Shown: positions 48,694 to 60,500 of the stretch, piece by piece
Layout of the letters: each line of letters starts with the position of its first letter
Position numbering within the stretch: the stretch's first letter is position 1
NCBI GenBank assembly: GCA_013398175.1
Contig: VZRZ01006832.1
Location: 276,778 to 340,777, forward strand
From: Climacteris rufus
Lineage: Eukaryota > Chordata > Aves > Passeriformes > Climacteridae
Direction: 5' to 3'
Length of the DNA stretch: 64,000 nt
Notes under the pieces: generated by a model
Databases searched by the model: none
The model's input: only the letters and a program-made list of their open reading frames with translations
Told to the model about the DNA's origin: nothing
Made by a program: the position numbers and the translations under genes

Positions 48694-49269
48694 TCACATG
48701 GAAAGTTCTTACACAAAAACAGCAGGCCCACCTTTTCCAAAGCAGACTGAAAGTCACTTTAGTTTCAAAATGGAAGCTGAGAGACCTATTAGGTTATAGA
48801 GCACTTCAAATATGCCAAGTACTACACAAGAGGAAAGCATTGTTAAACTACTAATTTGACCAACAGGTGCTAGATACCAGCTTTTCCAAGATAAGCACGG
48901 GACTGTGTTGGCATGGCCTTGTATTTGGAAATACCAGAAGTGTCCACAAGCACACAGCCAGCCTTGCACAGTCATGCAGTCAGTGTGTGCTATTGGGTAC
49001 ACTCTGTACCCAATACAGAGACTTGCATAAACTACACACCTTGAACACAGGATTCAAGCCAGAAGGATTAGCAAATGGATTCAAAATAACTTAGAATATT
49101 TGCTGTTTTACTAAATATTCCTGCTTTCAGCTATCATCACATCCTGAATTTCTGCAAGCATTAAAACCAAGTAGCATTTTGTTAGTGTTTGGTTTCCTAC
49201 TCCTTGAGAGTTCAAAATGTATTTTTAAATTTATGGCAGATCTTTCTGTCTTTTTTTTTCTGTTTTATT

Positions 49270-51036
49270 TTTTATTGAAAACAAAAATTTATTAATTCCA
49301 TTATTTTCTCTACTCTCAACAAAGAGAGACAATTTTCTTGGTATCCCCAAATTTTAGAACAGAATGAACACACTTAGTGTTTTTCCACTAAAAAATTTAT
49401 CTGAAGTAAAGTGGCAAGGCTTAATTCATCTCTCATACAGATACAAACCAAAAGGAATTCCACCACAGAGAATGAAAGTTCTGAAATCTCAATCTCTCCA
49501 CAGAGTTTTTACATTTTGGCTTTCATCCATGGGACTCAACTTGAAAGGTTCTGAGCATGCCATGTCCAGAAATACATATTTGCTTATGCTTAACCTAAAA
49601 GCCACTGAGCTGAAGCCTACTGTACCCTGTTGAAGCTGAACACCCAGAAAATCACAGGCTAAACCCATAGGAGAAGGGGTCAGTCTTCTACTGTGATAAA
49701 TTTACAGAAACCAAGCCTCCCACTATTCCCTAGGTGGTTCAGTCATCACTAAATTTAAATTAATTTGAAAACAAGAAACCTAGATCAAGTACTGTGCTTC
49801 CTACAACCCTAAGAACCCCACAGTGTTATACTATTTCCTTGTGATGGACAGAAGGCTACTAGTATAGATCTTAAACCTTATTTAATAAACTTGATTAGTA
49901 CAAAGCAGCCTATTTCATTTTTGGGTTGTATTTGAACAGTGATTTCTCCATATATGTAGTAGTTTAGCATTCAAGATTGGCATTTGTTCCTTAGTCTAAA
50001 AAGCTGTCAGTTGGACAGTAACACACCAACTTTACAGTTAATCCAAAATCAGCTTTTAACCAGGGTTAAAAACACATTTCAAATGCAACATGCTGCAATT
50101 ACTTCTGTTCAGAAACTAAGAGAAAAGAATTGAATGCTCAGAAATTAAAACTACTTTGAAATTGTGTAATTAAAAGAGTGATGCTAATTGCTTCGAGGAT
50201 GAGTATTATCATACAAAGTAAAGACTCACCCTAGAAAGACAAGCTAGAGGAGAAGCACACAGGAAGGTCAAATCTCTTCTGGATTTTTGACAGGTTTAGT
50301 GAAAATCAGTTTTGTTTGGCAAGGGTCTGTAAGAGCTTGGACATTTCATTCTCCTCAATCATTGTAATTCTGTAACCAAGTCAGAAATAATCCAAGAAAC
50401 AATTCAAGCTGACCTATAGAAGTGCATGGGCTATTTTGGCCAAAGTTAAAGCAAAACAAATAACCTATCCCACTTCAGAAAGCCTACAGAAGAGTCTCTT
50501 CTTAATATCTAGGACACCATAAGTTGCTCCAGGCAGACTGTTTAAATCTTCATGCCCAAATGAATAGTTATTAGCTCTTGGGCTCAAAGGAACTTGCAAG
50601 TCAGGACATGTATTAAGCTGTTTTGCTAATATTCAAATAGTCTGAACTAAATAACCCTCTAGTTACAAGGGCCCTGATGACTTACTTAACTTTCTCATTT
50701 CAAAAATTAATCCAGCTTTATGCATAAGTGAGGCACACAGGTTTTAGAAACTGACAGATAGCACCTAATAAAAACCGATACTAATAACAAAACAAATCTC
50801 TTAATGGGGCTGAAAAAAAAAGATGTTTGAAGGTTTAGGCAATGAGTTCATTTTTTTGTTTGCTGGTTTTTAAGATAGCTTTGTAATATGGCAGTAACAC
50901 TACTCTCAGCAAGCTTTCCCATAAAAAAATCCAGCCTGTATGAAATGCAACCACACTAAATCAGTACAGTTATGAAACAGCATTACAGCTCTTTACATTT
51001 GCACTATAATGTTTGGTGTTGTAAAAAGACCTGCTC
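49270..51036 (-). other. CHMP4C: CHMP4C 3' UTR (inferred extent)
   Basis: AT-rich sequence following the CHMP4C stop. The first - strand AATAAA hexamers appear at 49288-49293, 49271-49276 and 49264-49269, about 1.75 kb after the stop, so the main transcript probably ends near 49.25 kb. No repeats recognised. Confidence 0.5.
49288..49293 (-). terminator. CHMP4C: CHMP4C candidate polyadenylation signal
   Basis: AATAAA on the - strand, the first of three clustered within 30 bases (others at 49271-49276 and 49264-49269), with A/T-rich DNA downstream. Confidence 0.5.
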
Positions 51037-51101
51037 TTATGAAGCCCAGGCAGCCAGCTTCTTCATTTCATCTTCATCCTCTGCTCTCCTCCTGGATGAT
51101 A
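51037..51101 (-). CDS. CHMP4C: CHMP4C last coding exon
   Basis: Acceptor CCATCTGTAG precedes 51101; stop TAA at 51037-51039. Encodes SSRRRAEDEDEMKKLAAWAS. The MxxLxxWA pattern is the amphipathic helix bound by the Bro1 domain of ALIX in CHMP4 proteins. Confidence 0.93.
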
Positions 51102-54100
51102 CTACAGATGGAGAAACAATAACCATCAACTGATGTAATAGTCAGAGCCATTCTATCTGTTAGCATGAGAACTTGCTTCAGTTTGAAGACCTCAGATAAA
51201 TTTACTGAGTATCAAGATGAACACGGGTAATGCAGGAGTGAAGCTCATGAGAGATGTGAGTATTTTGTCTCATTAAAAAAACTCTGAAGTTCACCATATA
51301 GGTCTGATGTAATTCCTACTGAAAGATTCACACAGAAATGTAATTTAATTTCAGAAAAGGCTCACAAGAATGCTGTCAGTTCTCTCCCTACCACGTCAAT
51401 GGGCAAAAGTGACCTACCCTGGCCAGCTGCACATCCTGCTACCCTTACAAATAGTGCTAAGAGATTCTGCATATGCAAGTCCAGTCTCCGAAAGAACTCA
51501 CCCCATCTTAATGGGAGGTGTCATTTAGTAAAAGGGAGAAAGAAATTCCTGAACTTACATCGCTCAGATGACATCAGTTAATTGCTGTGTTCACAGCAAC
51601 AGCAATTCCCAGCTCTGTATCAGGTCCCACAGACACCTTCTCCCTTTGATCCCAAATCTCCTATCACACATCTTCTGCATTCACCAAACTAAAACCTCAC
51701 CCAAATTGTCTTCATTTGCTGACCTACAAACTAGATGCCCTACAGCCCAGGTTCAGCCTCAGGCTGTCTGCATTTGTGGGCTGTCAGGATTGGCATCCCT
51801 CCAAACACCAGTGGAAAACTGTTACAGGGTGCAACACCCTGGCATGCACATTCACAGCAGCCAGCTGGCTCCCATCTGCAGCCACCACAGGGCCAGGAGC
51901 CACTGTCTTGAGGGGGACTGCAACTCCCACCTTCAGGTACTCAGGGGGGGAGAAGGACATGGGAGACCGTGTGTCCAGTCCCTATTCTGGAAGTGCCACT
52001 GGTTCACTGTGTGGCTGGGGTAGCTCACTATGCCTTGCTCCATCACAGTTTCCTCATATTCAAAATCAGGAGGGCAACATGCATCTCCAACTAGAAGCAT
52101 TATAGATCCATTAACTGTTCTGACTTTGCTGTTGCTGTGTAACAGTAAGCAGCGAGTTTCAGAAAATATAAGCCAGTTTTGCACAGCCTTGAACTATATA
52201 ACGGTAACCAGCTCATTTTGCCTGAAGCAGCCATAGAGATGGATGAAGTAGAAAATTAAAATAGTGACAAGCACATGGAGATGGTCTGGGTTTAATAAAA
52301 ATGTCAACTGGCACAGCTGGATCTGGAAGACAATGTATGAACAAGTCATAAATTGCCAGACTGAATTTTCACTGTTTTTCTAAACCCTTTTTTTTTTTTA
52401 CTAGCTGTTCTGCAATTGACTTCAGTAGATGCAGCCACAGTATCAGTTTGAATATTTTAAACTGCCTCTCAGGATTTAAGTGCCATCTGCCAAAACACAT
52501 ATAATAGTCTCTGAGTCGAGCTGGTCTAGGTAACCTGTCCTGCAGCAGAAACCATAAACAAGCTGTGTCACATGTGTGTTGTCTTTACCATCAAGTATTT
52601 ATATTCTTTTACTAACATCAGTACACAGTGAGTCTTTCAACTAATAGAGGACAACGGGGACATTGTGAAGAGTAGTAAAAGTTGACTGCCTCTGGCTTAA
52701 TTCAAAATGAACAGGGCAGAACTACAGAAAAATAAGGCTACAGCTTAATGCCAGGAATAAGCCTGTTCAATAGAAAGAAAGCAAAGGAATGAAAATATTT
52801 CTTTAAATGTGTACTTCCTGCGGCCTCCTTCATTTCTAATTAAAATACCAGTGGTAAATATCAAACCACTACCCTATGAAGCTGGATCTTTGTGACGTAA
52901 ACATTTTGAATCTAGGTCAGACTCTAATTGAAAGACTAAGAATTTAATTGCCAAAAAGAAAAAAAAAAAGGTCTTCCCATTCCTCAACAATCTTACTACA
53001 TTTCGGTAGGAAACTCATCAGTACATGTGCAAGGTCAAGTTCCCTGAGTTTGTCTCCCCAAATATACAGAGAACTCGGTTCTAAGTGCTTTCATAGAGCG
53101 AAACGGAATTCCACTCTGCTTTTTCTGTTAAACAGATACAAAAATAGGAAAAGGAATTTATAACATTTTAAAAGTTAAAACAGAGCTAAATGTATATCTG
53201 AAACCCTCTCTTCCTCTCCCCTTCCTCACAGCATGGCTTAAACATGAGAAATGTAAAATGGCAAGCAGGCAGTTTACCAGGGCGTGAAGGCAGTGATGTG
53301 GATGGAACACTTGGCAACCTGACATCTCTCATTCCCTTGTTCAGTTCTTCTTGCTCCAGTTCTTCTAATTCTGCCATCAATTCATCCTACATTCAAGGAA
53401 AACAGTATTTACAAATTCATTGTACTGACAGTAATTGCACACGAGGGGCACATTTAACCACCACGAAGCAAAGTACTACTGAAAAAACAGTTTAAACCTG
53501 AAAACACATATCAAAGTGCAGCATATTAAAAGTGTAACTTTTACTAAATATGGGCAATAACAGTAAACATTAATTTAATACTGAAAATAGGACGATGGAA
53601 GTTAGAAACAGGAAAAGGAATAAAATTAGAAACAAAACTAACAGCAGTACAGTACATGTCAAAAAGGCAGATAAGGGAGTAAAAAGCCTCTCTGCTGTCC
53701 TCAGGTTTGTTCCAACTCTAGAGCCTGTACTCTTCAATGTATTCTAACTTTAATGTGCCATCTCCCCATTTTAAAAAAGCAAACACCTTCCATGGGTTAT
53801 AAGGCAGATTGTCACTAAATGTTATGCTTCAACCCTATCACATAAATCCAGGATTATATATGATTTCAAAGCAGAACTGGAAACAAAACTGCCCTCCTAG
53901 GTCCTGCTATTCACTCTTGAAGCACGCAGCACTCTTGGGCTTTTAGCTGCAGAAGCTGATTTGGACAGATGACCTAATCCACTCATACAATGCTAAAAAT
54001 AAAAAGGCTGTACACATCTTAAAAAAAAACAAAGAACTTATTCCTCGGATGAAATTTCCCAAAGAGAGGAAGCTAAATGTTACATATTTGTAGAGAAATG

Positions 54101-57100
54101 GACCTTTGCCACATGGATAAAAGGTTTTAAAAAGAAACAATAAGCAAAATCAGCTGGGGAGGGGGTGGGGGAAGTGTCAAGAAAGTAGCAAAGTAAGAGC
54201 TACTAGGTATTAAAATGGGCTTTGCCTACACATTTATAGTTTGTTTCTCACCAATATAGAAGTTAAAATGATAGTTGCATAGCCACCACAGGACTTCATA
54301 CCTAGATTTACTTTCTCATGGTTCAATAATTTAAGGCAAACATACACTGTGCCAACCCAGGGAGAAAGAACCCTTATGTTTCTGTGCCTGTCTGGAGCAG
54401 CAGAAATCACAGGCTTGCATGATTTCCTTACACCCATCGCACACATGTGAAGAGAAAATGCATCCAAGTGTGCGGACAAAACGTCCTTCGAAAAAATAAA
54501 ATTAAATATTATCCTTCAACACATCAACATATCCCAGCAATGAAGTCATTGATTATAGCACTCTTAAGCTGCAGTGGCCTGCAAACCAGGTTTCCCAGTT
54601 ACTGCCCAAGTGCTGTAAGTATTACTGTCCCATGCAGAAGCTGGTACAACAATGCCCCATATGACAGTGGCTAATTTCCCAGAACAGGAACAATGCACAT
54701 CAGTTTCCACTAGTATCTCTTAGGAACTTCCAGGTCAATCTGCAACATGATTACTAAGTGTAGAGTTCAGAAAGTTAAGCACTGATGAAAAGAAAGACAC
54801 TGTTTGGGATGGCAGTATGTTTTTCAATTGTTTGAAGCTCAGTTTATACAGGCCAAATCCCATTCCTTGTTCCAGTAGCAACTAAATGTTTCTTGGAAAG
54901 TCTATTTACATTCAAAGTGGAAAGACAGGAAAGCAGGTAATGGGGACAAAATACAAAGAATCATTCTTATTTTTGACAAATAAGAACTGTTGAATGAAAC
55001 CTCCTCCCAATCAACAGACACAGCATTTACATTTTTCTTTGTTGTCCATTTGGGCACATAGGAACAAATTAGCTGTGATAGAGTGAATTGTTTGAGTACT
55101 CAGGACATTCTTTAAATTACTCCTAGTGCTTGGTCATTTTGAAACAAAATTGAATAACAAAACCAAACTGGTTGTGATACTGAGCTTGATACCCATCTCT
55201 GCATTCCACAGATTACAAGAATTTTGAGGCTCCTTGATCCTTGAGTCCTCAGTCTTGGCTGTATCAGAAATAACTAATATCCTGCTTAGATATTCAAAAT
55301 CAAATCCAGAGGCACTGAATGAAAGCTACTGCAACAAATTTTCAGAAGGTCCTAAATGCCACGTGGAGGTTTCAGGATAAAAGATCTCTAGGATTGAAAA
55401 CTTATTGCCTCCACCAGGTATTACTTTGACCTAATGGATCTACTTCTGTGGAAAATCTGGACAATAGGGAAAGGACCTGCATCTCCAAGCACCAAAAATG
55501 ACCTTAAAAATGGTCCAAATATTCAGAATTATGATAGCAGCCTGCTCATGACATAAGGACATGCACTTAGGCAAATGAATGTCTATTTGGAGCACAAAAA
55601 ATTATATGTTTCAGTGTTCACTTGGAGTAGTACAAATTACATGTTTTAGTGAACTCTTCCTTCCATGGCTCAAATGAGAAAAATAATCACAGGAGTGCAG
55701 TTAAAAATGCTTTTCTTAAAGTTTATATGAAAATAAAAATAAATTTTACATATTTACATCTATAGATTTCTATTTAGTACATTATAAATTTTATATATTA
55801 ATAGTTTAATTCAATTTTTATTTTTATATTAAAGTTACACTACTGTCCTAGATAGGCTAAGCTAGAACCAAGGAATTTCACATCCAGACTTTTTGAGAAA
55901 CAAACCACTGCACAGCAAAATAACTCTGGAGTCATCCAACAACTACAACACACAGACCTGAAGGACTCACCTCGTCAAACTCATCACCAAAGGTGGCTCG
56001 GTTTGAGATAGCATCTGAAATTTCCTGGGCAACATCTTGCTGTTCAGTGATATCTTGCATCAAATCATCGATTTTGTTCAAATCCCTGCAAGGTAACATG
56101 GAAACATTTTTTAAAGATATATAATTCAAATCCTACAGAAGAGACTCACTTCAACAGACCCTCTTTTCTTTTTATGCCTATGACTGTATAAGCAGCAGAG
56201 TTCACAGGGTATAATTTTCCTCACCTACAGCTGAACACTGGCAAGCTTCTGTGTGCTTCAGCCAGTCCAGCTTCTTCCACGTTGGGATTATAACAAAAGT
56301 CAAACTGCAGCCGGGTGTGTCTCTCCCTCTCTGTGCTTCTCACACCTCTGCCAGCCAATCACATCCCCTGGGCAGAACCCCAGGGTCAGCATCTTTACAG
56401 GCCTTTTGGCCCTCCCTTTAAAGGGGGTTTATAAGAAAAATGGGCATAAGCATTTTCATGGCTTGTTGCAAAGGACAGAGGATAATAGCTTTAAACTAAA
56501 AGAGGGCCAATTTAAATTTTATACAAGGAAGAAGCTTTTTACAAGGAGGGTGGTGAAACACTGGCATAGGCTGACCAGAGATGGTGGATGCCCCATCCCC
56601 AGAAAGACTCAAGACCAGGTTGGACAGACTCTGAGCAACATGATATAGTTGAAGATGTTCCTGTTCACTGCAGGGTGTTTAGACAAGATGATCTTTAAAG
56701 GTCCTTTTGAACCCAAACTATTCTATAATTTTATGGATCTCTTTTGATGTTAAGCTTTCACCAGAACTGGGGGGAACTTAACAGAATTGTACCTGATTTA
56801 AAGATTTCCCTTTATTGTTAACTTCATTATTGCTTTAGTTCCTGTTTACTTCTCCCAGAACAACCCTTCTGATTTAACTCTGTTTATTCAGGCAGAAAAA
56901 CACCCCTTGAAACAATATAGGACATACAAAGAAAAAAGTGGGTAAGTTTTTTAATCCACATAGGGATTTTTTTTCCCCCAGTCTAATTAGTACTTTGAAT
57001 CCCACAGTCCAGCTTATGGACTCTGAGGAAAAGAGTCCACCTAATTTCTACAACTAAATTTTCTTCTAATCAAACCAAGGGCAGAGGCCACTCTCCACTG

Positions 57101-57518
57101 CCAAAACAGACTTAAAAAAACAGATCTCACTAGTTAAGCAAACTTCCTTCTAGATAGATTGTTAAGAAAAGATATTTTTCTGCCAAATATAACACTGCAG
57201 CACCAACAGCATTCCTGACATTGGATGCCCGAACCAAAAATGAAGTCAAAACTATCTAACTTGATACAACAGTCTGGAATGATGGAATAATTTGAAAATG
57301 GCCAGTGAGTTCAACTTGGAAGCTACTAGAAAACACTTACATATTTTCATGTACTTTTTTCATAGCTTGTGCAGCATAGCCCATATTCTTGAGCACTTCT
57401 GTGTTGGTGTGGGAATTTTCCAATGCCTCTCTCTGGAACTCAATGGTCGAAAGGGTCCCATCAATTTGACTCAACTGTTTCTCATATCTCTTTTTTCTCT
57501 TCAGTGCTTGTAAGGCAG
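51037..57518 (-). CDS. CHMP4C: CHMP4C, ESCRT-III subunit, coding exons 2-5 (partial)
   Basis: - strand exons: 57341-57518, 55971-56085, 53278-53386, 51037-51101, joined in phase with GT-AG introns; 467 nt, about 155 residues of an expected 220-230. The N-terminal exon (about 63 residues in human) is not in the window. The protein has the Snf7 core (AALQALKRKK, then LSQIDGTLSTIEFQREALEN), DLNKIDDLMQDITEQQ, the acidic hinge DEFDEDELMAELEELEQEEL, and ends in the ALIX-binding helix MKKLAAWAS. Known role: polymerises on membranes for multivesicular-body sorting and cytokinetic abscission. Identity as 4C, not 4B, rests on the LAAWA tail and on synteny with SNX16. The Aurora-B-target insert before the tail is much shorter than in human. 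Confidence 0.95.
51102..53277 (-). other. CHMP4C: CHMP4C last intron
   Basis: 2.2-kb intron. It contains a possible MIR fragment (51998-52080) and a somewhat GC-richer patch at 51700-52020 with open frames on both strands but no splice or domain support. Confidence 0.85.
51998..52080 (+). repeat. MIR-like SINE fragment
   Basis: GGTTCACTGTGTGGCTGGGG, later CACAGTTTCCTCATATTCAA and AAATCAGGAGG, follow the MIR order (CTAGCTGTGTGACCTTGGG...CTCAGTTTCCTCATCTGTAAAATGGGG). Confidence 0.6.
53278..53386 (-). CDS. CHMP4C: CHMP4C coding exon 4
   Basis: Acceptor TTGAATGTAG; donor CCCTG|GTAAAC. 109 nt: DELMAELEELEQEELNKGM then RDVRLPSVPSTSLPSRP, i.e. the C-terminal acidic helices with the MIM-type region and proline-rich linker. 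It leaves one base, completed by the last exon to Val. Confidence 0.94.
53387..55970 (-). other. CHMP4C: CHMP4C intron
   Basis: 2.6-kb AT-rich intron with one imperfect 35-bp tandem duplication (55585-55654). No gene. Confidence 0.88.
55585..55654. repeat. Imperfect 35-bp tandem duplication
   Basis: ATTTGGAGCACAAAAAATTA(35-base unit) is followed directly by a diverged copy ACTTGGAGTAGTACAAATTA. Older than the perfect 35-bp duplication at 46968. Confidence 0.7.
55971..56085 (-). CDS. CHMP4C: CHMP4C coding exon 3
   Basis: Acceptor TACCTTGCAG; donor GACGAG|GTGAGT. 115 nt; completes Met then DLNKIDDLMQDITEQQDVAQ and EISDAISNRATFGDEFDE. This is the Snf7 alpha-4 region and hinge. It ends on a codon boundary. 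Confidence 0.96.
56086..57340 (-). other. CHMP4C: CHMP4C intron with CR1
   Basis: 1.25-kb intron, about a quarter of it a CR1 3' fragment inserted antisense to the gene. Confidence 0.92.
56412..56738 (+). mobile_element. CR1 LINE 3' fragment, antisense to CHMP4C
   Basis: Reads forward through CR1 3' UTR: TTAAACTAAAAGAGGGCCAA, GGATGCCCCATCCCCAGAAA, GATGATCTTTAAAGGTCCTT, ending TTGAACCCAAACTATTCTAT and a remnant of the terminal octamer repeat. The 131-codon frame at 56253-56648 partly reads this element. Confidence 0.94.
57341..57518 (-). CDS. CHMP4C: CHMP4C coding exon 2
   Basis: Acceptor CTTCCCATTCCAG; donor AATAT|GTAAGT. 178 nt, starting mid-codon (Ala) and ending mid-codon (Met). Encodes AALQALKRKKRYEKQLSQID and the following GTLSTIEFQREALENSHTN... 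to MKKVHENM: Snf7 core helices 2-3 that pack the filament. Confidence 0.97.
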
Positions 57519-60500
57519 CTGGAATGGGAAGAGGCAAAGTGCACTGTGTGTTTTCATAGCAAAATGCAAGGACAAGAGTTCAGCACTAAGCTGACCTGCA
57601 GAATTTATAATTCTCACCCTCCTACCTTACTGTTAGGGAGACAAACTTTGACCACACCAGATCAGCAGCCTGTTAATCACCAACATGCATGAACATGCTG
57701 GGAACCTCTTTTAGATTAACTCCATTTAGCACCACAGGGAAAAGCAGCTTCTTCCTCCACTGTGGGAGATCTTGAACTCCATCCTGCACAGAGGCAAAGC
57801 AAGGAAGATGGGAAGGAAAAAGAAAAACATCAGAGTGAAGTCAGAAATTAGGAAACCGAGGAAAGAAGAAAAGAAGAAGCTGCAAAAATATAAGTCAAAC
57901 CTAAGGAAGACAGTGTAAGAAGATCTGTCATGACAATCACAACTCCTCCAATGGTGCTTCCTAAACCTCTTATTAACAGCAGTAACTGTGAAGGGCAATA
58001 GAGAGACCAAATGGCCCAGCCAGGCAGGTGGGTTAGATCAGAGGAGGGCTTGCATTTCTCCAGCTTTCAGCTCATCTGTTTCTTACAATCACTTAGGAAC
58101 ATGATCTTTAAACCTCAGAATACGAAAACATAAAGAACATTGTAGACAAGGGCACAATCAAATCCAGCTACACTCCATTATCTTTGTAAATTGTCGAGAT
58201 TAGTCTTTTATATTTGCTAAGTTATGAGCAGCATACTTTGCCCAGAGTAAATCATTACCAGAATAAATGCACATGACAAGCAGGAGGAGTAAAGGACTTT
58301 CTCTTGGCCTCAGGGTGTGGAACACACACAATCTTGCCACAAACATTTCCTGATGACTGTCCTTTCCAAACTGCACATGTGCCAGGCAAAAAAAAAACCC
58401 CACCAAAAGAAACTAAGAGACTGAGTTAATTCAATCTTTGGGTTTTTTCAATGCTATTAACACCCCTGTCCCTTCCCTTGTCTCCTACATTTAATTTTTT
58501 AAGCAGATCAGAGCCTGGAAGCACCAGCAGCCCTCCAGCCCTCCAAACTCAACCAACAGCAGCAGCCACCATTGTCATTCTATTCAAAAAAATTGCCCAT
58601 GTGCAATAACACTGAACCTTGACACAGGGGTACACAACCTTTCAAACGAAGTTATGAGCCCTTCAAGGAGGGCACACAGATTCATAGCATGTAACAACAC
58701 ACTAAAAAAAATAATGCTTTGTTGACAAATACTTGAATCAACAGGATCAAAATTGCTTAACATGAGCTGCACAAGGACAGGCATTCATACAGGCTAAGAT
58801 GTCTTCCACCACCTACAGTAAGATGTTTCAGGACAGCAAACTACAATCACAATATATTAATCACAGCATTCAAATCCAAGATTTTCCCAGGTTTTGGGGG
58901 AAGGTCCAAAGATCATGCATATTCTGAATAAGATGTACAAACACTAGATGAGGTCATGCACACAGCAAATGTGAGAACTGTAAAATTCTCAGTGGCAATT
59001 CCAAAATACATCATTTTGACTTAATCCCAAATAATATTTACCTACTTATTATTTCCTACTTATTCATACTTTTTATTGGTAGTGTTAGGACACCAGCCAC
59101 TTCCTTCCTTAACTTCCATTGAATCAAATTTGATCCTGGATTCTTGGGTTAGGAAGCTGGAGATTACAGACAAATATAACAGTCTGAAACTGTACATAAC
59201 ACCAGCTGGGCCAGAGAGGACCCCAAGGCCCTGTGGACTTGGAGGAGCACTAAGCAGCTGATGTAGAAAGGCTTCAACTGGAGCAAGCATCTACCACGGG
59301 GCATTATTTCCAGTCAGTGTTATTCTGAAATGGGACTCAGCAATGCTGCAGTTATTATTGGCTGCTTACAGAGAAAACGGATTTCCTCAGTTACACACAA
59401 AGCAGTTGTTTTCAAAATCCTGAAGACCATTTAATTTAACCACACCCAAACTAAGAAAACACAAGATAAGCTAAACTCTCTGTAACTAACTCTCTGTAAC
59501 CTATTCATAAACAGCTTTTCCTAATTAATGTAGTGCAACATATTATCTTCTTTCTCTTTAGTTTTATCAGTGCCTTACAGAACAAAGCACTTCACAGGAA
59601 ATTAATTCATACTCCCTTATCAGCCAAGGCATATTAAATTATCACACCACATTATATGATTTTCCTGATTTATATTAAATGAATGTCCTTTATTGCAGAA
59701 TATTTTGCTATAGTAGCTCCTATAGCTAACTTGTAAAAATTTCCTTGTTATTTGAAATCTGTCTTTCGGCATTTTACAGAGTATCATAAACTTTTAGCAC
59801 TTTTCTACTACATATTAAAAGCATTTTGAAATTTGTCTGCAACCCTTACACAATTGAAATGCTTCTGCAGTATGATGCTACTGCATTCTAATTACCAAAC
59901 CAGAGAACATATCTACCAAAAGATAATGAAATTGAGCAGAGAACACAAACTTACTTCACTGAAGGTCTAAGAATGGCACTGAAAAATGGTGTTCTCCATT
60001 CCAAAGATCTCAAAGAAGGAAGACAGCCTGTTGAGGATAAGCCTAAACAGAGGTAGAGTCTGAGGAAGCAAGTGTAATGAACACCAATTCATTTAGGAAG
60101 AGGTGGAGGTCTTCTCCAGGAACAAAGAGAATAAAGCAGTCTCATACACTTTTTCTGTTATGCTTCAAAGAAGCCAACTCAACTCCTGTATTTCACAATG
60201 GTCAGCAGTTGGCTGAGCCTTAGGTCATTTCCTATACTCCTGAGTCCAGTAAGCAGGATACAGCTCACACATTAGGAACCACTGCTTTTAATATAAGTTT
60301 TTATTTTATAGTCAAGGTAAATGTCTGGAACAACACAAGACTATTGAGTCAGTTTAATTTGCGTATTAATGAACTACTATTATTAACATGCAGAAGGGCA
60401 CTTTGCCAGTATCATTACATTGCTGATACTTTATTAAGGAAGCAGAAATGGCCAGCTGGGCAATAGGAATCCTGGCTACAGTGAATAACCAGATGTCAAA

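Noticed and set aside
48295..48750. 151-codon + strand frame
   Set aside because: It is the opposite strand of the better - strand frame at 48370-48693, with less protein-like composition.
51568..52184. Overlapping frames of 83-151 codons on both strands in the last CHMP4C intron
   Set aside because: No domain, no flanking splice sites in phase, and partial overlap with a MIR-like relic.
56253..56648. 131-codon + strand frame
   Set aside because: The second half is CR1 3' UTR and the whole lies in a CHMP4C intron.
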